From: an uncultured Ulvibacter sp.
GTDB lineage: Bacteria; Bacteroidota; Bacteroidia; Flavobacteriales; Flavobacteriaceae
NCBI GenBank assembly: GCA_938041335.1
Contig: CALIAF010000009.1
Span: forward strand, 58,370-122,369
DNA length: 64,000 nt
Direction of reading: 5' to 3'
Shown: positions 20,374 to 28,918 of the stretch, piece after piece
How positions within the stretch are numbered: position 1 is the stretch's first letter
Layout: the number at the start of each line of letters is the position of its first letter
Position numbers and translations under genes: made by a program
Notes under the pieces: model-generated
What the model saw: the letters and a program-made list of their open reading frames with translations, nothing else
Told to the model about the DNA's origin: nothing
Databases searched by the model: none

Positions 20374-21837
20374 TTATTTTATAATGGTTATGGATCCTTT
20401 TTGTGGTTCCTGATCTTGAGGAACAATAATGTAATAATAGAAAGCGCCTTTTTCAGAAAGATCGCTTCCGTTTTCTGGCCAGTTATTCTGATAATCATTG
20501 GTGCTAAAAACGGTTTCGCCTCTTTTACTGAGAATCAAAATTTCTGTATTGGTACCACTTACGTATTGTGTTGGGATTACCCAAACATCATTTATTCCGT
20601 CCCCGTTAGGGCTTATTAAATTAGGTATGAGGTCCACTTCAGGAAATAAGTCAATGAATTCATTTACTTGAAAAGCGAACTCACGAGTTATCACGCAGGC
20701 TTCCGTTTGTGTGATAAGCACTTGATATGTGCCAAATTCTGTTACAGAATACGTGTCTTGTGTTGCATTAGGGATCTCTTCGTCGTTATAGAACCACTTA
20801 AAGGATGGGTTTATAGCGTCTGTTGTTACTTCGACACTAACCGTTTCTCCTGCTTCCATTTCATGTACTTCGGAAATATTAATACTACTAGAAAAATCTC
20901 CCGTTTGTAAATCAATACTGCCAGTAGCCTGGCAATTTCCGAAGTCAACAATAACAGAATATACTCCTGAAACTGAAGTTTCAAAAGTCTGACTTGTTTG
21001 ATCTATTATTTCATTACCATCTTTAAACCAAGTATAGCTATTTCCTTCAATGGTTGATAGTGTAGTTGGTTCAGTTCCTGCACAAAATGGATTTCCGAGA
21101 CTAGAGCTTATAGTCGTAGTGGCATTTTCTCCATCCAGTGCTTGGGTCACCATCACACGGTTTGAGAATGAATTTGAGGTACAGTTTCCATAGTTTGTTT
21201 CAACAAAGTAGGTTCCTTCTTCGCTAATGTTTAAAGAATTTTCTTGGCCCACTAAAGTTGAGCTTGTTGTCGTTAACTCTTTGTACCAATTATAAGTAAG
21301 TGAAGGGTAGTCTAAAGGAGAAACATTACCATTTTCTGACGGGTCAATGGTTAAAAGAAAGCTTCCACCGGGGCAAAAAATAGCACTTCCCTCAAGATTA
21401 TTAATAGTAAATGGGTCGTCTTGTAATTTATAGTATGCCGCGAATACCTGTGAAGGCGCGCTTAATGCTTGTGGATGTGAACTTCTTACTCTGATTTTGT
21501 ATTCATCACCCGCTGTCGTTTCGGGAATAGAAAAATTCATGGTTCCAGGAGATGAGATAATCATTCCGGGATTTGAAGTTGCCAACACTACGGGATTAGT
21601 AAAATCGCCTGTAGCATCTGAAATTTCTATGCTAAATTGATTGGCAGCAGTAATTCCATTTTCGGGACTAAAAAGAAAGGTAGTTTCAAAGGTGTTAAAT
21701 TCTGCATTTGCACAGGCTTGACTAAAGCCTAGGGTAGGAGTTCCTATCACTATTTGCGCCTCTGCTATTTCAGAATTAAATAAACTGAAGCAAATAAGTA
21801 GGAAACAAAATAAATTTCGAAGTAAAGTTTTTACCAT
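20374..21837 (-). CDS. T9SS type B sorted surface protein with Ig-like domains
   Basis: The 487-residue protein has a signal peptide (ending AEAQ), several Ig/PKD-like domains (YNWYKELTTTSSTLVGQE, SYTWFKDGNEIID, SFKWFYNDEEI are the tell-tale W-Y/F strands) and a C-terminal CHU_C-type sorting domain (LFPEVDLIPNLISPNGDG, NDVWVIPTQY, ILSKRGETVFSTNDYQNNWP). It should be exported by T9SS and attached to the surface. It is the first gene of the block 21837-7047, directly coupled to the PorP fusion. Two copies of the over-represented 10-mer lie inside, at 20868 and 20935. Confidence 0.9.
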   Translation of the reverse strand: MVKTLLRNLFCFLLICFSLFNSEIAEAQIVIGTPTLGFSQACANAEFNTFETTFLFSPENGITAANQFSIEISDATGDFTNPVVLATSNPGMIISSPGTMNFSIPETTAGDEYKIRVRSSHPQALSAPSQVFAAYYKLQDDPFTINNLEGSAIFCPGGSFLLTIDPSENGNVSPLDYPSLTYNWYKELTTTSSTLVGQENSLNISEEGTYFVETNYGNCTSNSFSNRVMVTQALDGENATTTISSSLGNPFCAGTEPTTLSTIEGNSYTWFKDGNEIIDQTSQTFETSVSGVYSVIVDFGNCQATGSIDLQTGDFSSSINISEVHEMEAGETVSVEVTTDAINPSFKWFYNDEEIPNATQDTYSVTEFGTYQVLITQTEACVITREFAFQVNEFIDLFPEVDLIPNLISPNGDGINDVWVIPTQYVSGTNTEILILSKRGETVFSTNDYQNNWPENGSDLSEKGAFYYYIIVPQDQEPQKGSITIIK

Positions 21838-21906
21838 TCAGTTAATTTTAAAGTGTACCAATGTTGCTTAGATTAAAGCTCAAAGGGACTAGTTATTGAT
21901 TGTATT

Positions 21907-23217
21907 CTACTCATCATCAAGCATATTAATCGCAATAATTTTGTTAATTCGTAATCTGAAGTCTGGATTCTTTAAATCTCCAGGGGTTATAAAAGTCTCA
22001 TAGTCAGATCCTTTTGAATATACATTTCTAAAAAGACCATTCCCGTACCAATTTTCAAGATCTTCGTTATTAGAATTTCCGTTAGTGAAAATATTTCCTT
22101 TACAATTGTTGAAATACATATCTCTGAATTCCATATTGTTAAGGCTGTTGGTATTTATATCTATATTCTCTGATAGGATAACGGCAGGGTTGAAACCAGA
22201 AAAAACACTTTTTTGAATTGAAAAGGATACGCCTTCCTCCACATAGAGGGCTTCTTTTACTAGACCTATTTCTATTGCGTTATTGAGATCTTCACTTAAG
22301 TTAAGAAGTGTAAGATTTTTTGCAATTAAGGTGGTTCCTCTTTTTTCCGGATCCATATCTTCCTTAGTATCAAAAGAGGCTAAGTAAATACTACTAGCTC
22401 CACTGGCACTCATATAATAAGGAGATTTAATTGCTAAAGAATTTGTGATCTGAGATTGAGCACCCTCATTAATACAAAAATCGTTACCACGAGATCTAAA
22501 GCTAACAAGCTGTGACAAGATGGTGTCACCACCAAGAATATTAAAAGAATCACCCTGACAATACGTGACCATTACATTTTCTATCACCGTTTTATTGCCT
22601 ATACCTGCCAGTGTTAGCCCGTTAAAGTATCCATATTTTTTCGTTCTTTTACCGCCATATTCTATACGTACATATTTAAATATACCAGAATCACTAGCGA
22701 TGTCATCTCCTCCATAATTCATGATTTCAGGACGGCTAGGGTGTAAGCCTTTTTCTAGCTCCCATTCATCTTCTATTTTGTTTAGAGGTGCATTACCTAG
22801 AATAAATACGCCACCCCAATCACCTTTTTTCTTAACCATTCTATTAGATGAAAAAATAATAGGATCTGTTTGTGTCCCTTCTGCGATAATCTTAGCCCCT
22901 TTTGAAATCACCAATGAAGCTTGAGACTTATAATCGCCCAAAATAACAGTGCCTGGTTCTATTGTAAGACTGGCATTGTCTGTTACAAAAACGTTTCCTA
23001 ATAATAGATAGGTTTCTTTCTTTAACAACTTGGTATCACTTGAAATGTTCCCTGAAAGAATTTGAGTAGGTGTGCTATATTCCTGTGATGCAGGGGTGAA
23101 TTCTGTCCAGATATCTAACCAATTTTCTAATCCATAGATTCCTTTTTCCTGCTGTGAAAACAAGGTAAAGGTGCTAATAAAAGAAAAAAGTATTGCGAGA
23201 GGTAATTTTATAAACAT
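21907..23217 (-). CDS. Secreted right-handed beta-helix-like protein
   Basis: The 436-residue protein has a signal peptide (ending FTLFSQ) and the repeated short strands of a parallel beta helix: TYLLLGNVFVTDNASLTIEP, GTVILGDYKSQASLVISKGA, KIIAEGTQTDPIIFSS. This domain is widespread in secreted Bacteroidota proteins, usually with a T9SS tail, but here the C-terminus (RLRINKIIAINMLDDE) is not a recognisable sorting domain. No catalytic residues of a known polysaccharide lyase can be identified. It shares a 23-bp upstream element with the next gene on the left-hand transcript (23813-23361). Confidence 0.75.
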   Translation of the reverse strand: MFIKLPLAILFSFISTFTLFSQQEKGIYGLENWLDIWTEFTPASQEYSTPTQILSGNISSDTKLLKKETYLLLGNVFVTDNASLTIEPGTVILGDYKSQASLVISKGAKIIAEGTQTDPIIFSSNRMVKKKGDWGGVFILGNAPLNKIEDEWELEKGLHPSRPEIMNYGGDDIASDSGIFKYVRIEYGGKRTKKYGYFNGLTLAGIGNKTVIENVMVTYCQGDSFNILGGDTILSQLVSFRSRGNDFCINEGAQSQITNSLAIKSPYYMSASGASSIYLASFDTKEDMDPEKRGTTLIAKNLTLLNLSEDLNNAIEIGLVKEALYVEEGVSFSIQKSVFSGFNPAVILSENIDINTNSLNNMEFRDMYFNNCKGNIFTNGNSNNEDLENWYGNGLFRNVYSKGSDYETFITPGDLKNPDFRLRINKIIAINMLDDE

Positions 23218-23267
23218 AGCGTATTAGTTTTTGTGTTAGTATTGAAAATAGCATTCATATAATCTAT

Positions 23268-23290
23268 AAAATGCAAATATTATCGATTAA
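23268..23290 (-). promoter_or_regulatory. Shared 23-bp upstream element, copy 1
   Basis: On the plus strand it begins AAAATGCAAATA and ends ATCGATTAA, with TT between them. It lies 51-73 bp upstream of the beta-helix gene. The copy at 23878 matches at 21 of 23 positions and lies at a similar distance from its own gene, which suggests a promoter or regulator site. Confidence 0.5.
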
Positions 23291-23360
23291 GTGCAGAGCT
23301 TATTCCAAATTTTTTTATGTTTTTAGGCATTTCAGGCTGTAAGTATAAAGGATCAATTAT

Positions 23361-23813
23361 TTAATTAAAATCATTATAGGTATGCAATGCTTTTAATGTT
23401 TCTTCATAAAATAAGATGGCCGCTATTAGATTTGTTTTATCTGAATATGGCAAAACTATTTTTTGAAATTCAATCGTGTTATCAAAATATGTTGTTGTTG
23501 CTTCAATGTTCTCTTTAAGAGCTCTACGGTTATCTTTGGTGTCTGGAATGCCTAGAGAGGTCATAGTTACTCCGGGCTTAGTTGCAAATGCGATATTTGG
23601 TAATATCTTTATTATGACTTCTATTCGCGAATTGTATAATGCTAGTAAATCTCCTTTTTGCATACTTTCCAACTCTTCACTATCGTGATATTTTTTTATA
23701 CTCACACCATCGCTAATAATATGTTGTTCATCTCCTTTCTTTTGAGCAAATGTTTGAGTGTTAAAAAGCATTAATACAATGATTACTAAACTTAATTTTA
23801 ATGTACGTTTCAT
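23361..23813 (-). CDS. Secreted hypothetical protein
   Basis: I do not recognise this protein. From the ATG at 23813 it has 150 residues; an upstream in-frame start at 23858 is less likely because the 23813 start gives a clean signal peptide (MKRTLKLSLVIIVLMLFNTQ, cleaved near TFAQ). The mature part is helical and charged, with KKYHDSEELESMQKGDLLAL, a predicted helical bundle, and ends YEETLKALHTYNDFN. No enzyme motif is visible. The upstream element it shares with the beta-helix gene suggests the two are co-expressed. Confidence 0.65.
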   Translation of the reverse strand: MKRTLKLSLVIIVLMLFNTQTFAQKKGDEQHIISDGVSIKKYHDSEELESMQKGDLLALYNSRIEVIIKILPNIAFATKPGVTMTSLGIPDTKDNRRALKENIEATTTYFDNTIEFQKIVLPYSDKTNLIAAILFYEETLKALHTYNDFN

Positions 23814-23877
23814 AATAGTTATTTTCTGAGTTAGGGGCACTATGGTTATAATGTTCAATTTTACAAAAAATATCCTT

Positions 23878-23900
23878 AAAATGCAAATAACATCGATTAA
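23878..23900 (-). promoter_or_regulatory. Shared 23-bp upstream element, copy 2
   Basis: AAAATGCAAATA then AC then ATCGATTAA, 65-87 bp upstream of the ATG at 23813. It differs from the copy at 23268 only at the two central bases. Confidence 0.5.
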
Positions 23901-24380
23901 AAGTATAAATTAAATTTAAATAAGTTTTCGTGAACGTTTTTTCTTACACAAATACCTACAAATACTTGTTACTATCGAGATACAAATTTGGTGGTTTAGC
24001 TCCGGATAGACGGAGACCATTTTATTTGAAATAATACAGGCTGCTGGTTTACAAATGAGTGTATAGCGCTGTAAAAAATTTAAGTTTTCGGCAAATTCTT
24101 GGATGGTGCCGCTCAGCATTTTAAAAGTGGGTAACTGGAGGAGGTTCATACAGGAGATTAAAGTAAATTAAAGATTTGAGTGCTAAGGAATACATCCCGT
24201 GCTATCAGAACATTTCTAAATTGAAAATGTGCAAATTGACGTTAATTCGGACTATTATGCCGATTCAGGATTGGGTAATACGCCAATTAAGCAACATTAT
24301 TGAAGTTTGCATATGAAGATTAAGCCCTTTAAATAAAGGGATGAGAGTGATTTTAATAAAGGAATGCGTAAAGAAGCCTA
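23901..24380. other. Intergenic stretch with no convincing gene
   Basis: This separates a minus-strand gene from the plus-strand cold-shock gene. It holds a short hairpin CCCTTT/AAAGGG at 24325-24340. A 77-codon minus-strand frame (23916-24149) has no family resemblance, signal or usable context and is treated as chance. Confidence 0.5.
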
Positions 24381-24436
24381 ATTAATGGCATTGTCTTTGT
24401 ATATTGCTGATTATTAATAAATTAAATTATAATACA
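24381..24436 (+). promoter_or_regulatory. Conserved leader of cold-shock gene, copy 1
   Basis: ATTAATGGCATTGT (24381-24394) and the AT-rich TATTAATAAATTAAATTA just before the ATG both recur upstream of the second cold-shock gene at 32199-32254, while the bases between differ. Conservation outside the coding part points to a shared promoter or cold-responsive 5' UTR. Confidence 0.5.
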
Positions 24437-24628
24437 ATGAGTAAAGGAACAGTAAAATTTTTCAATGACACAAAAGGTTTCGGTTTTATCACTGAAGAAG
24501 GAGTTGAAAAAGATCATTTCGTACACATTTCTGGATTAATCGATGAGATTAGAGAAGGTGACGAAGTTGAGTTCGAATTAAAAGAAGGAAACAAAGGAAT
24601 GAACGCAGTAAACGTTAAAGTCGTTTAA
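24437..24628 (+). CDS. Cold-shock protein, CspA type (copy 1)
   Basis: A 63-residue stand-alone cold-shock domain starting MSKGTVKFFNDTKGFGFITE at the ATG 24437. It has RNP1 (KGFGFI) and the RNP2-equivalent HFVHISG. It acts as an RNA chaperone in the cytoplasm. It differs from the copy at 32255 at only a few positions near the C-terminus (DEVEFELKEGNKGMNAVNVKVV here, DVVEFELTEGNKGLNAVNVKVI there) and shares its leader, so the pair arose by duplication including the regulatory region. A strong terminator follows. Confidence 0.95.
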   Translation: MSKGTVKFFNDTKGFGFITEEGVEKDHFVHISGLIDEIREGDEVEFELKEGNKGMNAVNVKVV

Positions 24629-24651
24629 TTGCATCCCGATATTTTTTTTAC

Positions 24652-24680
24652 AAGCCCATCCTAATAGATGGGCTTTTTTT
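24652..24680 (+). terminator. Intrinsic terminator of cold-shock gene 1
   Basis: AAGCCCATC, a six-base loop, then GATGGGCTT and a run of T. A near-identical CCCATC/GATGGG core is found in the terminator of the paralogue at 32467. Confidence 0.9.
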
Positions 24681-24747
24681 ATTGCAAGAAATTAAATTAT
24701 TATCCATTAAAAAGGTCTAATTTCGCGCCCTATTAAAAGCATTGATT

Positions 24748-25197
24748 ATGAAGCGTATAAATGAGTACAAAAAATTATTTGGAGTAGAGAAGGAGTTAGA
24801 CCTTAAAGCTTTAAAGAAGAGTTACCGAAATTTAGTAAAAGAATGGCATCCAGATAAATTTCAGGATGGTGACGCAAAACAAGCTGAAGCAGAAGTGCAA
24901 AGCAGAAGGATTATTGATGGGTATCACTTTTTAGTTAGCATGGCTCCCGAGACTAAGGAAAAAAACTTACCTGTATATACAGAGACGATTACTAATAGTG
25001 CCATACAAGATTATCAACACAAAGGACTATTGTTAGAGATAACCTTTACAGATGGATCTACCTATGAGTACTTTGGAGTCACTAAAACTACTTATCTTAA
25101 GATGGTTAACGCAGGCAACCTAAATAGATACGCGAAGCGAAATGTTTACCCAAAATTTAACTATCGTAAATCTAAAAGAATCTTACAAGAAGCTTAA
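24748..25197 (+). CDS. DnaJ-domain protein with C-terminal KTSC domain
   Basis: From the ATG at 24748 the protein has 149 residues. The N-terminal half is a J domain (YKKLFGVEKELDLKALKKSY, with the HPD loop in EWHPDKF at about residues 34-38), which should stimulate an Hsp70 ATPase. The C-terminal half is a KTSC-like domain (TYEYFGVTKTTYLKMVNAGN, then NRYAKRNVYPKFNY), a small module often linked to RNA or DNA-processing contexts. The combination is conserved in Flavobacteriia. It sits between the cold-shock gene and the DEAD helicase, consistent with an RNA/cold-stress neighbourhood. Confidence 0.85.
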   Translation: MKRINEYKKLFGVEKELDLKALKKSYRNLVKEWHPDKFQDGDAKQAEAEVQSRRIIDGYHFLVSMAPETKEKNLPVYTETITNSAIQDYQHKGLLLEITFTDGSTYEYFGVTKTTYLKMVNAGNLNRYAKRNVYPKFNYRKSKRILQEA

Positions 25198-25235
25198 AGG
25201 ACCCTCACACAAAAAATACAGAAATGTATTATTCG

Positions 25236-25256
25236 ATCTCTCCAAATGGGAGAGAT
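25236..25256. repeat. Short intergenic inverted repeat
   Basis: ATCTCTCC (25236-25243) pairs with GGAGAGAT (25249-25256) over a five-base loop. There is no T run, so it is more like a repetitive palindrome than a terminator. Confidence 0.45.
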
Positions 25257-25366
25257 GAAAGAAAGGCTATATTTTTGAGTAATCGTTAGTAGGATATTTA
25301 ACAGAAATCTTGTCGCGAGGGAAAGATAAAATGTAAGTAAATTTAATATTGTAATACCTTTCATTT

Positions 25367-26710
25367 ATGGCAAAGACATTTAAAAGTTTAGGCGTTGATC
25401 CTTTATTAATAAAGGCTCTAAAAGCAATAGATATTTCTGTTCCTACAGATATCCAATCTAAGGTGATCCCTTTACTACTAAACCAAAAGGAAGATGTTGT
25501 TGGTGTTGCTAAAACAGGAACAGGTAAAACAGCTGCTTTTGGATTGCCATTATTACAACAAATTGATACTACAAATAACGATATACAAGCTATCGTTCTA
25601 GCACCTACAAGAGAATTAGGGCATCAAATTCATAAAAATCTAAGTGACTTTGCAAAGTATAGACCAGATATTTCAATAGCGGCAACTTGTGGTGGTATCC
25701 CTATAAAGCCTCAAATAGAGCGATTAAAAGAACCTACTCACATTATTGTAGCTACGCCTGGTCGTTTAATAGATTTGATGGAACGCAAGGCCGCAGCCAT
25801 TAGTAATGCTTCGTTTCTTGTTTTAGATGAAGCAGATGAGATGGTGACTATTCTTAAAGAAAGTCTAGACACTATAGTTGCTGGACTTCCTAAAAAACGC
25901 AGAACGTTTTTATTTACAGCGACATTATCTGGTGAAATCAAGCAATTAGTTCAGAATTACTTAGCAAAAAAAGTGGTTCATATTGAGGTGGACATGGCGA
26001 CATTGGGTCATCAAGGAATAGATCATCAATACGTAGTGGTCCTTCCAGAAGAGAAGCTGAACGTTTTGATGCACTTTTTGAGCAGTAAAGAAGGGCAACG
26101 AGGGATTATTTTTTGTAAAACCAAAGCAGCCGTAAATAAGTTAGCAAAGAAACTAGCGATCCATAAATATTCTTCAGGTGCCTTACACGGTAGTTTATCT
26201 CAGCCTATACGTGATCGTATTATGGATCAGTTTAGAGCAGGGCATATACATATACTTATTGCGACAGATCTTGCTGCGCGTGGTATAGATGTTAAGGAGA
26301 TTGAATATGTAGTACAGTATCATTTGCCCGATACCTTTGATGCATACGTGCATAGAAGTGGGCGTACCGCCAGAGCGGGCGCAAAGGGTCTTTCTCTAAG
26401 TGTGATACAACAAGAAGAAGTGGCAGATATGCCAGACCTAGAAGAAGAGCTGGGGATTACTTTTTCTGAAATGCCAAAGGCCGATGCCTTATCTATAGAA
26501 GAGAATAATGCGAAGCTGTGGGCAAAGCAAATCTTTAAAACGAAGCCAAACAAGTATATATCTGAAGCATTTAGAACAGATATCAAAACCGTTTTCCATC
26601 ATTTAACAAAAGATGAACTAGTAGATAAGTTACTGGCACATCATTTAGGACAGACAAAAACAATTGCTCCTAATGAAGATGGTGCTAAGAAGAAGAAAAA
26701 GAAGCGCTAA
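25367..26710 (+). CDS. DEAD-box ATP-dependent RNA helicase
   Basis: The 447-residue protein shows the complete set of motifs in order: a shortened Q-motif region (VPTDIQSKVIP), motif I AKTGTGKTA, Ia PTREL, Ib TPGR, II DEAD, III TATLS (the usual SAT reads TAT), IV GIIFCKT, V ATDLAARGID and VI HRSGRTARAG. The tail ends in a Lys run (DGAKKKKKKR), an RNA-binding feature. Such helicases unwind short RNA duplexes in ribosome assembly and cold adaptation, which matches the cold-shock and DnaJ genes just upstream. A TACCTTTC sequence at 25355, one base off the -7 consensus, precedes the ATG. Confidence 0.95.
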   Translation: MAKTFKSLGVDPLLIKALKAIDISVPTDIQSKVIPLLLNQKEDVVGVAKTGTGKTAAFGLPLLQQIDTTNNDIQAIVLAPTRELGHQIHKNLSDFAKYRPDISIAATCGGIPIKPQIERLKEPTHIIVATPGRLIDLMERKAAAISNASFLVLDEADEMVTILKESLDTIVAGLPKKRRTFLFTATLSGEIKQLVQNYLAKKVVHIEVDMATLGHQGIDHQYVVVLPEEKLNVLMHFLSSKEGQRGIIFCKTKAAVNKLAKKLAIHKYSSGALHGSLSQPIRDRIMDQFRAGHIHILIATDLAARGIDVKEIEYVVQYHLPDTFDAYVHRSGRTARAGAKGLSLSVIQQEEVADMPDLEEELGITFSEMPKADALSIEENNAKLWAKQIFKTKPNKYISEAFRTDIKTVFHHLTKDELVDKLLAHHLGQTKTIAPNEDGAKKKKKKR

Positions 26711-26780
26711 GTATTGTCTTTCATCACATCCTATTAGGGATTACTATTTCCGATTTAAAATTAGCTTCGTTTTAAATTGC

Positions 26781-26788
26781 TATCTTTG
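26781..26788 (+). promoter_or_regulatory. Flavobacterial -7 box (TATCTTTG) for the M13 peptidase gene
   Basis: An exact TAnnTTTG, 19 nt before the ATG at 26808. No clear TTG is found at -33. Confidence 0.6.
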
Positions 26789-26807
26789 GGTAAACATAAT
26801 TTTTCTG

Positions 26808-28838
26808 ATGAAACCATTTATTTATCTATCGCTAATTTTACTCTCATTTGCTTCCTGTAAAAACGACTCAACTAATAAAAAATTAGCCGAAAAAACGCCA
26901 GAACCCGTTATCTTTGATGGGATTGACATGGCAATTGCTCCGGGTGATAATTTCTATAACCACGTAAATAAAAATTGGTATGATACTGCCGTAATAGCAG
27001 ACGACCAAGTGGGTGTTGGTGCCTACAGATTTTTAAATATTCCGCAGCAAGAATTACTTAAAAATATTTTGGAAGAGGTTTCAGGAGCTGATAATACATT
27101 AGGTAGCACCGAGCAAATGGTGGGTGATTTTTATGCCTCTGGGATGGATACCTTAAAAATAAACAAAAGAGGTATAGCGCCTATTCAGCCTATTTTAGAC
27201 CGTATTGATGCTATAAACAATGTACCAGAACTGCTCTCTTTTGTGACTACTCAAATGAAATCAGGTGATTATTCTATTTTAGGGGCCTATATTTCTCCGG
27301 ATCAAGAGAATAGCTCGCTGAACATATTGCATTTATCCCAAACCGGATTGGGATTGCCGGATCGTGACTATTATTTTAATGAAGATTCAGAGACGAATAG
27401 AGAAATTCAAAAAGCATATTTAACTTATTTAACTACGCTGTTTGATTTAACTGGTGAGGAAAATGGAAATGTGAAAGCCGATGAAGTTTTTAAAATTGAA
27501 AAACAATTAGCAAGATCTCACAAAACAAGAATTGAACGTCGTTCTATAAAAGACAATTATAATAAGTGGACCATAGAAGAACTAAATAAAAGGAATAAAA
27601 ATATTGACTGGCCTACTGTTTTTGAGCAATTGGGAACAGATATTACTGAAGTTGATGTGCGTCAACCTGCTTATTATGATGAGTTAGACGTTATGCTAGG
27701 TTCGCATCCTTTAGAAGAATGGAAATTATATTTGAAAGCTAATTCTATCAGGTCGCACGATAATCTTTTAAGCAAACCTTTTCAGGATGCTTCTTTTGCG
27801 TATGCTAAAGTCTTGTCTGGACAGTCAGAACAGCAATCTAGATCCAAACAAATGGTACGTCGCGTAGATAGACAGCTAGGTTTTGCCTTAGGACAATTAT
27901 ATGTGAAACGTTATTTTAATGAAGATGCTAAAAAACGAGCCTTAGCCCTAGTTAATAATTTTCAGAAAACACTAGAAAGTCGCATTGATAATCTGGAGTG
28001 GATGAGTGATAGCACTAAAGTTAAAGCCAAGGAAAAGCTATTTGCTATTAGCAAAAAGATAGGCTATCCAGATGTTTGGAAAACGTATGATGTTAGCATT
28101 GATAAAGAGGCCTTTTTTGAGAATGTGGTTGCACTTCGGAAAAGTGAATTTGATTATGAATTGGCGCAACTTAATAAAGCGCCTAATAGAGAAGAGTGGC
28201 ACACAACACCCTCAACCGTAACGGCTTATTATAATCCATCTTTAAACGAAATTGTATTTCCTGCAGGAATTCTGCAAGCACCCTATTTTGATTTATACGC
28301 AGATGATGCTGTTAATTATGGCGGAATTGGAATGGTAATAGGTCACGAATTTACACACGCTTTTGACGATCAAGGAGCACAGTATGACAAAGAAGGTAAT
28401 GTTACCGATTGGTGGACAGCAGAAGATTATGAAAAATTTAAAGGGAAAACAAATCAAATTATAGAACAGTATGGTGCATTTACGGTTCTTGACAGTCTTC
28501 ATTTAAAAGGAGCGTTGACCGTAGGAGAGAACACCGCAGATAATGGGGGTATAGCGATTGCCTTTGATGCTTTTAAACAAACCCAACAAGGTCAAGACAC
28601 CACTAAAATAGGAGGGTACACTCCAGACCAACGGTTCTTTTTATCAATCGCTCGTATATGGCGTGTAAAGATGCGGGATGAATATATGCGTAACTATGTT
28701 ACAACAGATCCTCATTCGCCACCTATGTGGCGTGTAAATGGCCCATTAATGAACTTTACCCCTTTTTATGAAGCCTTTGAAGTCAAAGAAGGAGAAGCTA
28801 ATTATAGAACCCCAGAACAACGTATTTCTATTTGGTAA
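26808..28838 (+). CDS. M13 family (neprilysin/PepO) metallopeptidase, lipoprotein
   Basis: From the ATG at 26808 the protein has 676 residues; earlier in-frame starts would begin inside the helicase gene and precede the -7 box. The signal peptide ends in a lipobox (LLSFASC, Cys at about 18). The catalytic zinc site is complete: HEFTH in VIGHEFTHAFDDQG, with the downstream third ligand ENTADNGG. Family M13 enzymes cleave peptides of up to a few dozen residues; here the enzyme would be anchored in the outer membrane or periplasm. The length matches the family. It is followed 80 nt later by selO. Confidence 0.93.
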   Translation: MKPFIYLSLILLSFASCKNDSTNKKLAEKTPEPVIFDGIDMAIAPGDNFYNHVNKNWYDTAVIADDQVGVGAYRFLNIPQQELLKNILEEVSGADNTLGSTEQMVGDFYASGMDTLKINKRGIAPIQPILDRIDAINNVPELLSFVTTQMKSGDYSILGAYISPDQENSSLNILHLSQTGLGLPDRDYYFNEDSETNREIQKAYLTYLTTLFDLTGEENGNVKADEVFKIEKQLARSHKTRIERRSIKDNYNKWTIEELNKRNKNIDWPTVFEQLGTDITEVDVRQPAYYDELDVMLGSHPLEEWKLYLKANSIRSHDNLLSKPFQDASFAYAKVLSGQSEQQSRSKQMVRRVDRQLGFALGQLYVKRYFNEDAKKRALALVNNFQKTLESRIDNLEWMSDSTKVKAKEKLFAISKKIGYPDVWKTYDVSIDKEAFFENVVALRKSEFDYELAQLNKAPNREEWHTTPSTVTAYYNPSLNEIVFPAGILQAPYFDLYADDAVNYGGIGMVIGHEFTHAFDDQGAQYDKEGNVTDWWTAEDYEKFKGKTNQIIEQYGAFTVLDSLHLKGALTVGENTADNGGIAIAFDAFKQTQQGQDTTKIGGYTPDQRFFLSIARIWRVKMRDEYMRNYVTTDPHSPPMWRVNGPLMNFTPFYEAFEVKEGEANYRTPEQRISIW

Positions 28839-28918
28839 ATTGGCACTGTTAGTTTCACATTTTGTAACGTCTAATTCACTCAAGAGACGCAATACATTTA
28901 TAAAAGAAGGGATACAAA

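Noticed and set aside
23916..24149. 77-codon minus-strand frame in the gap before the first cold-shock gene
   Set aside because: No recognisable family, signal sequence or gene context; composition fits chance.
25236..25256. Terminator after the DnaJ/KTSC gene
   Set aside because: The stem is good but no T run follows on either strand.
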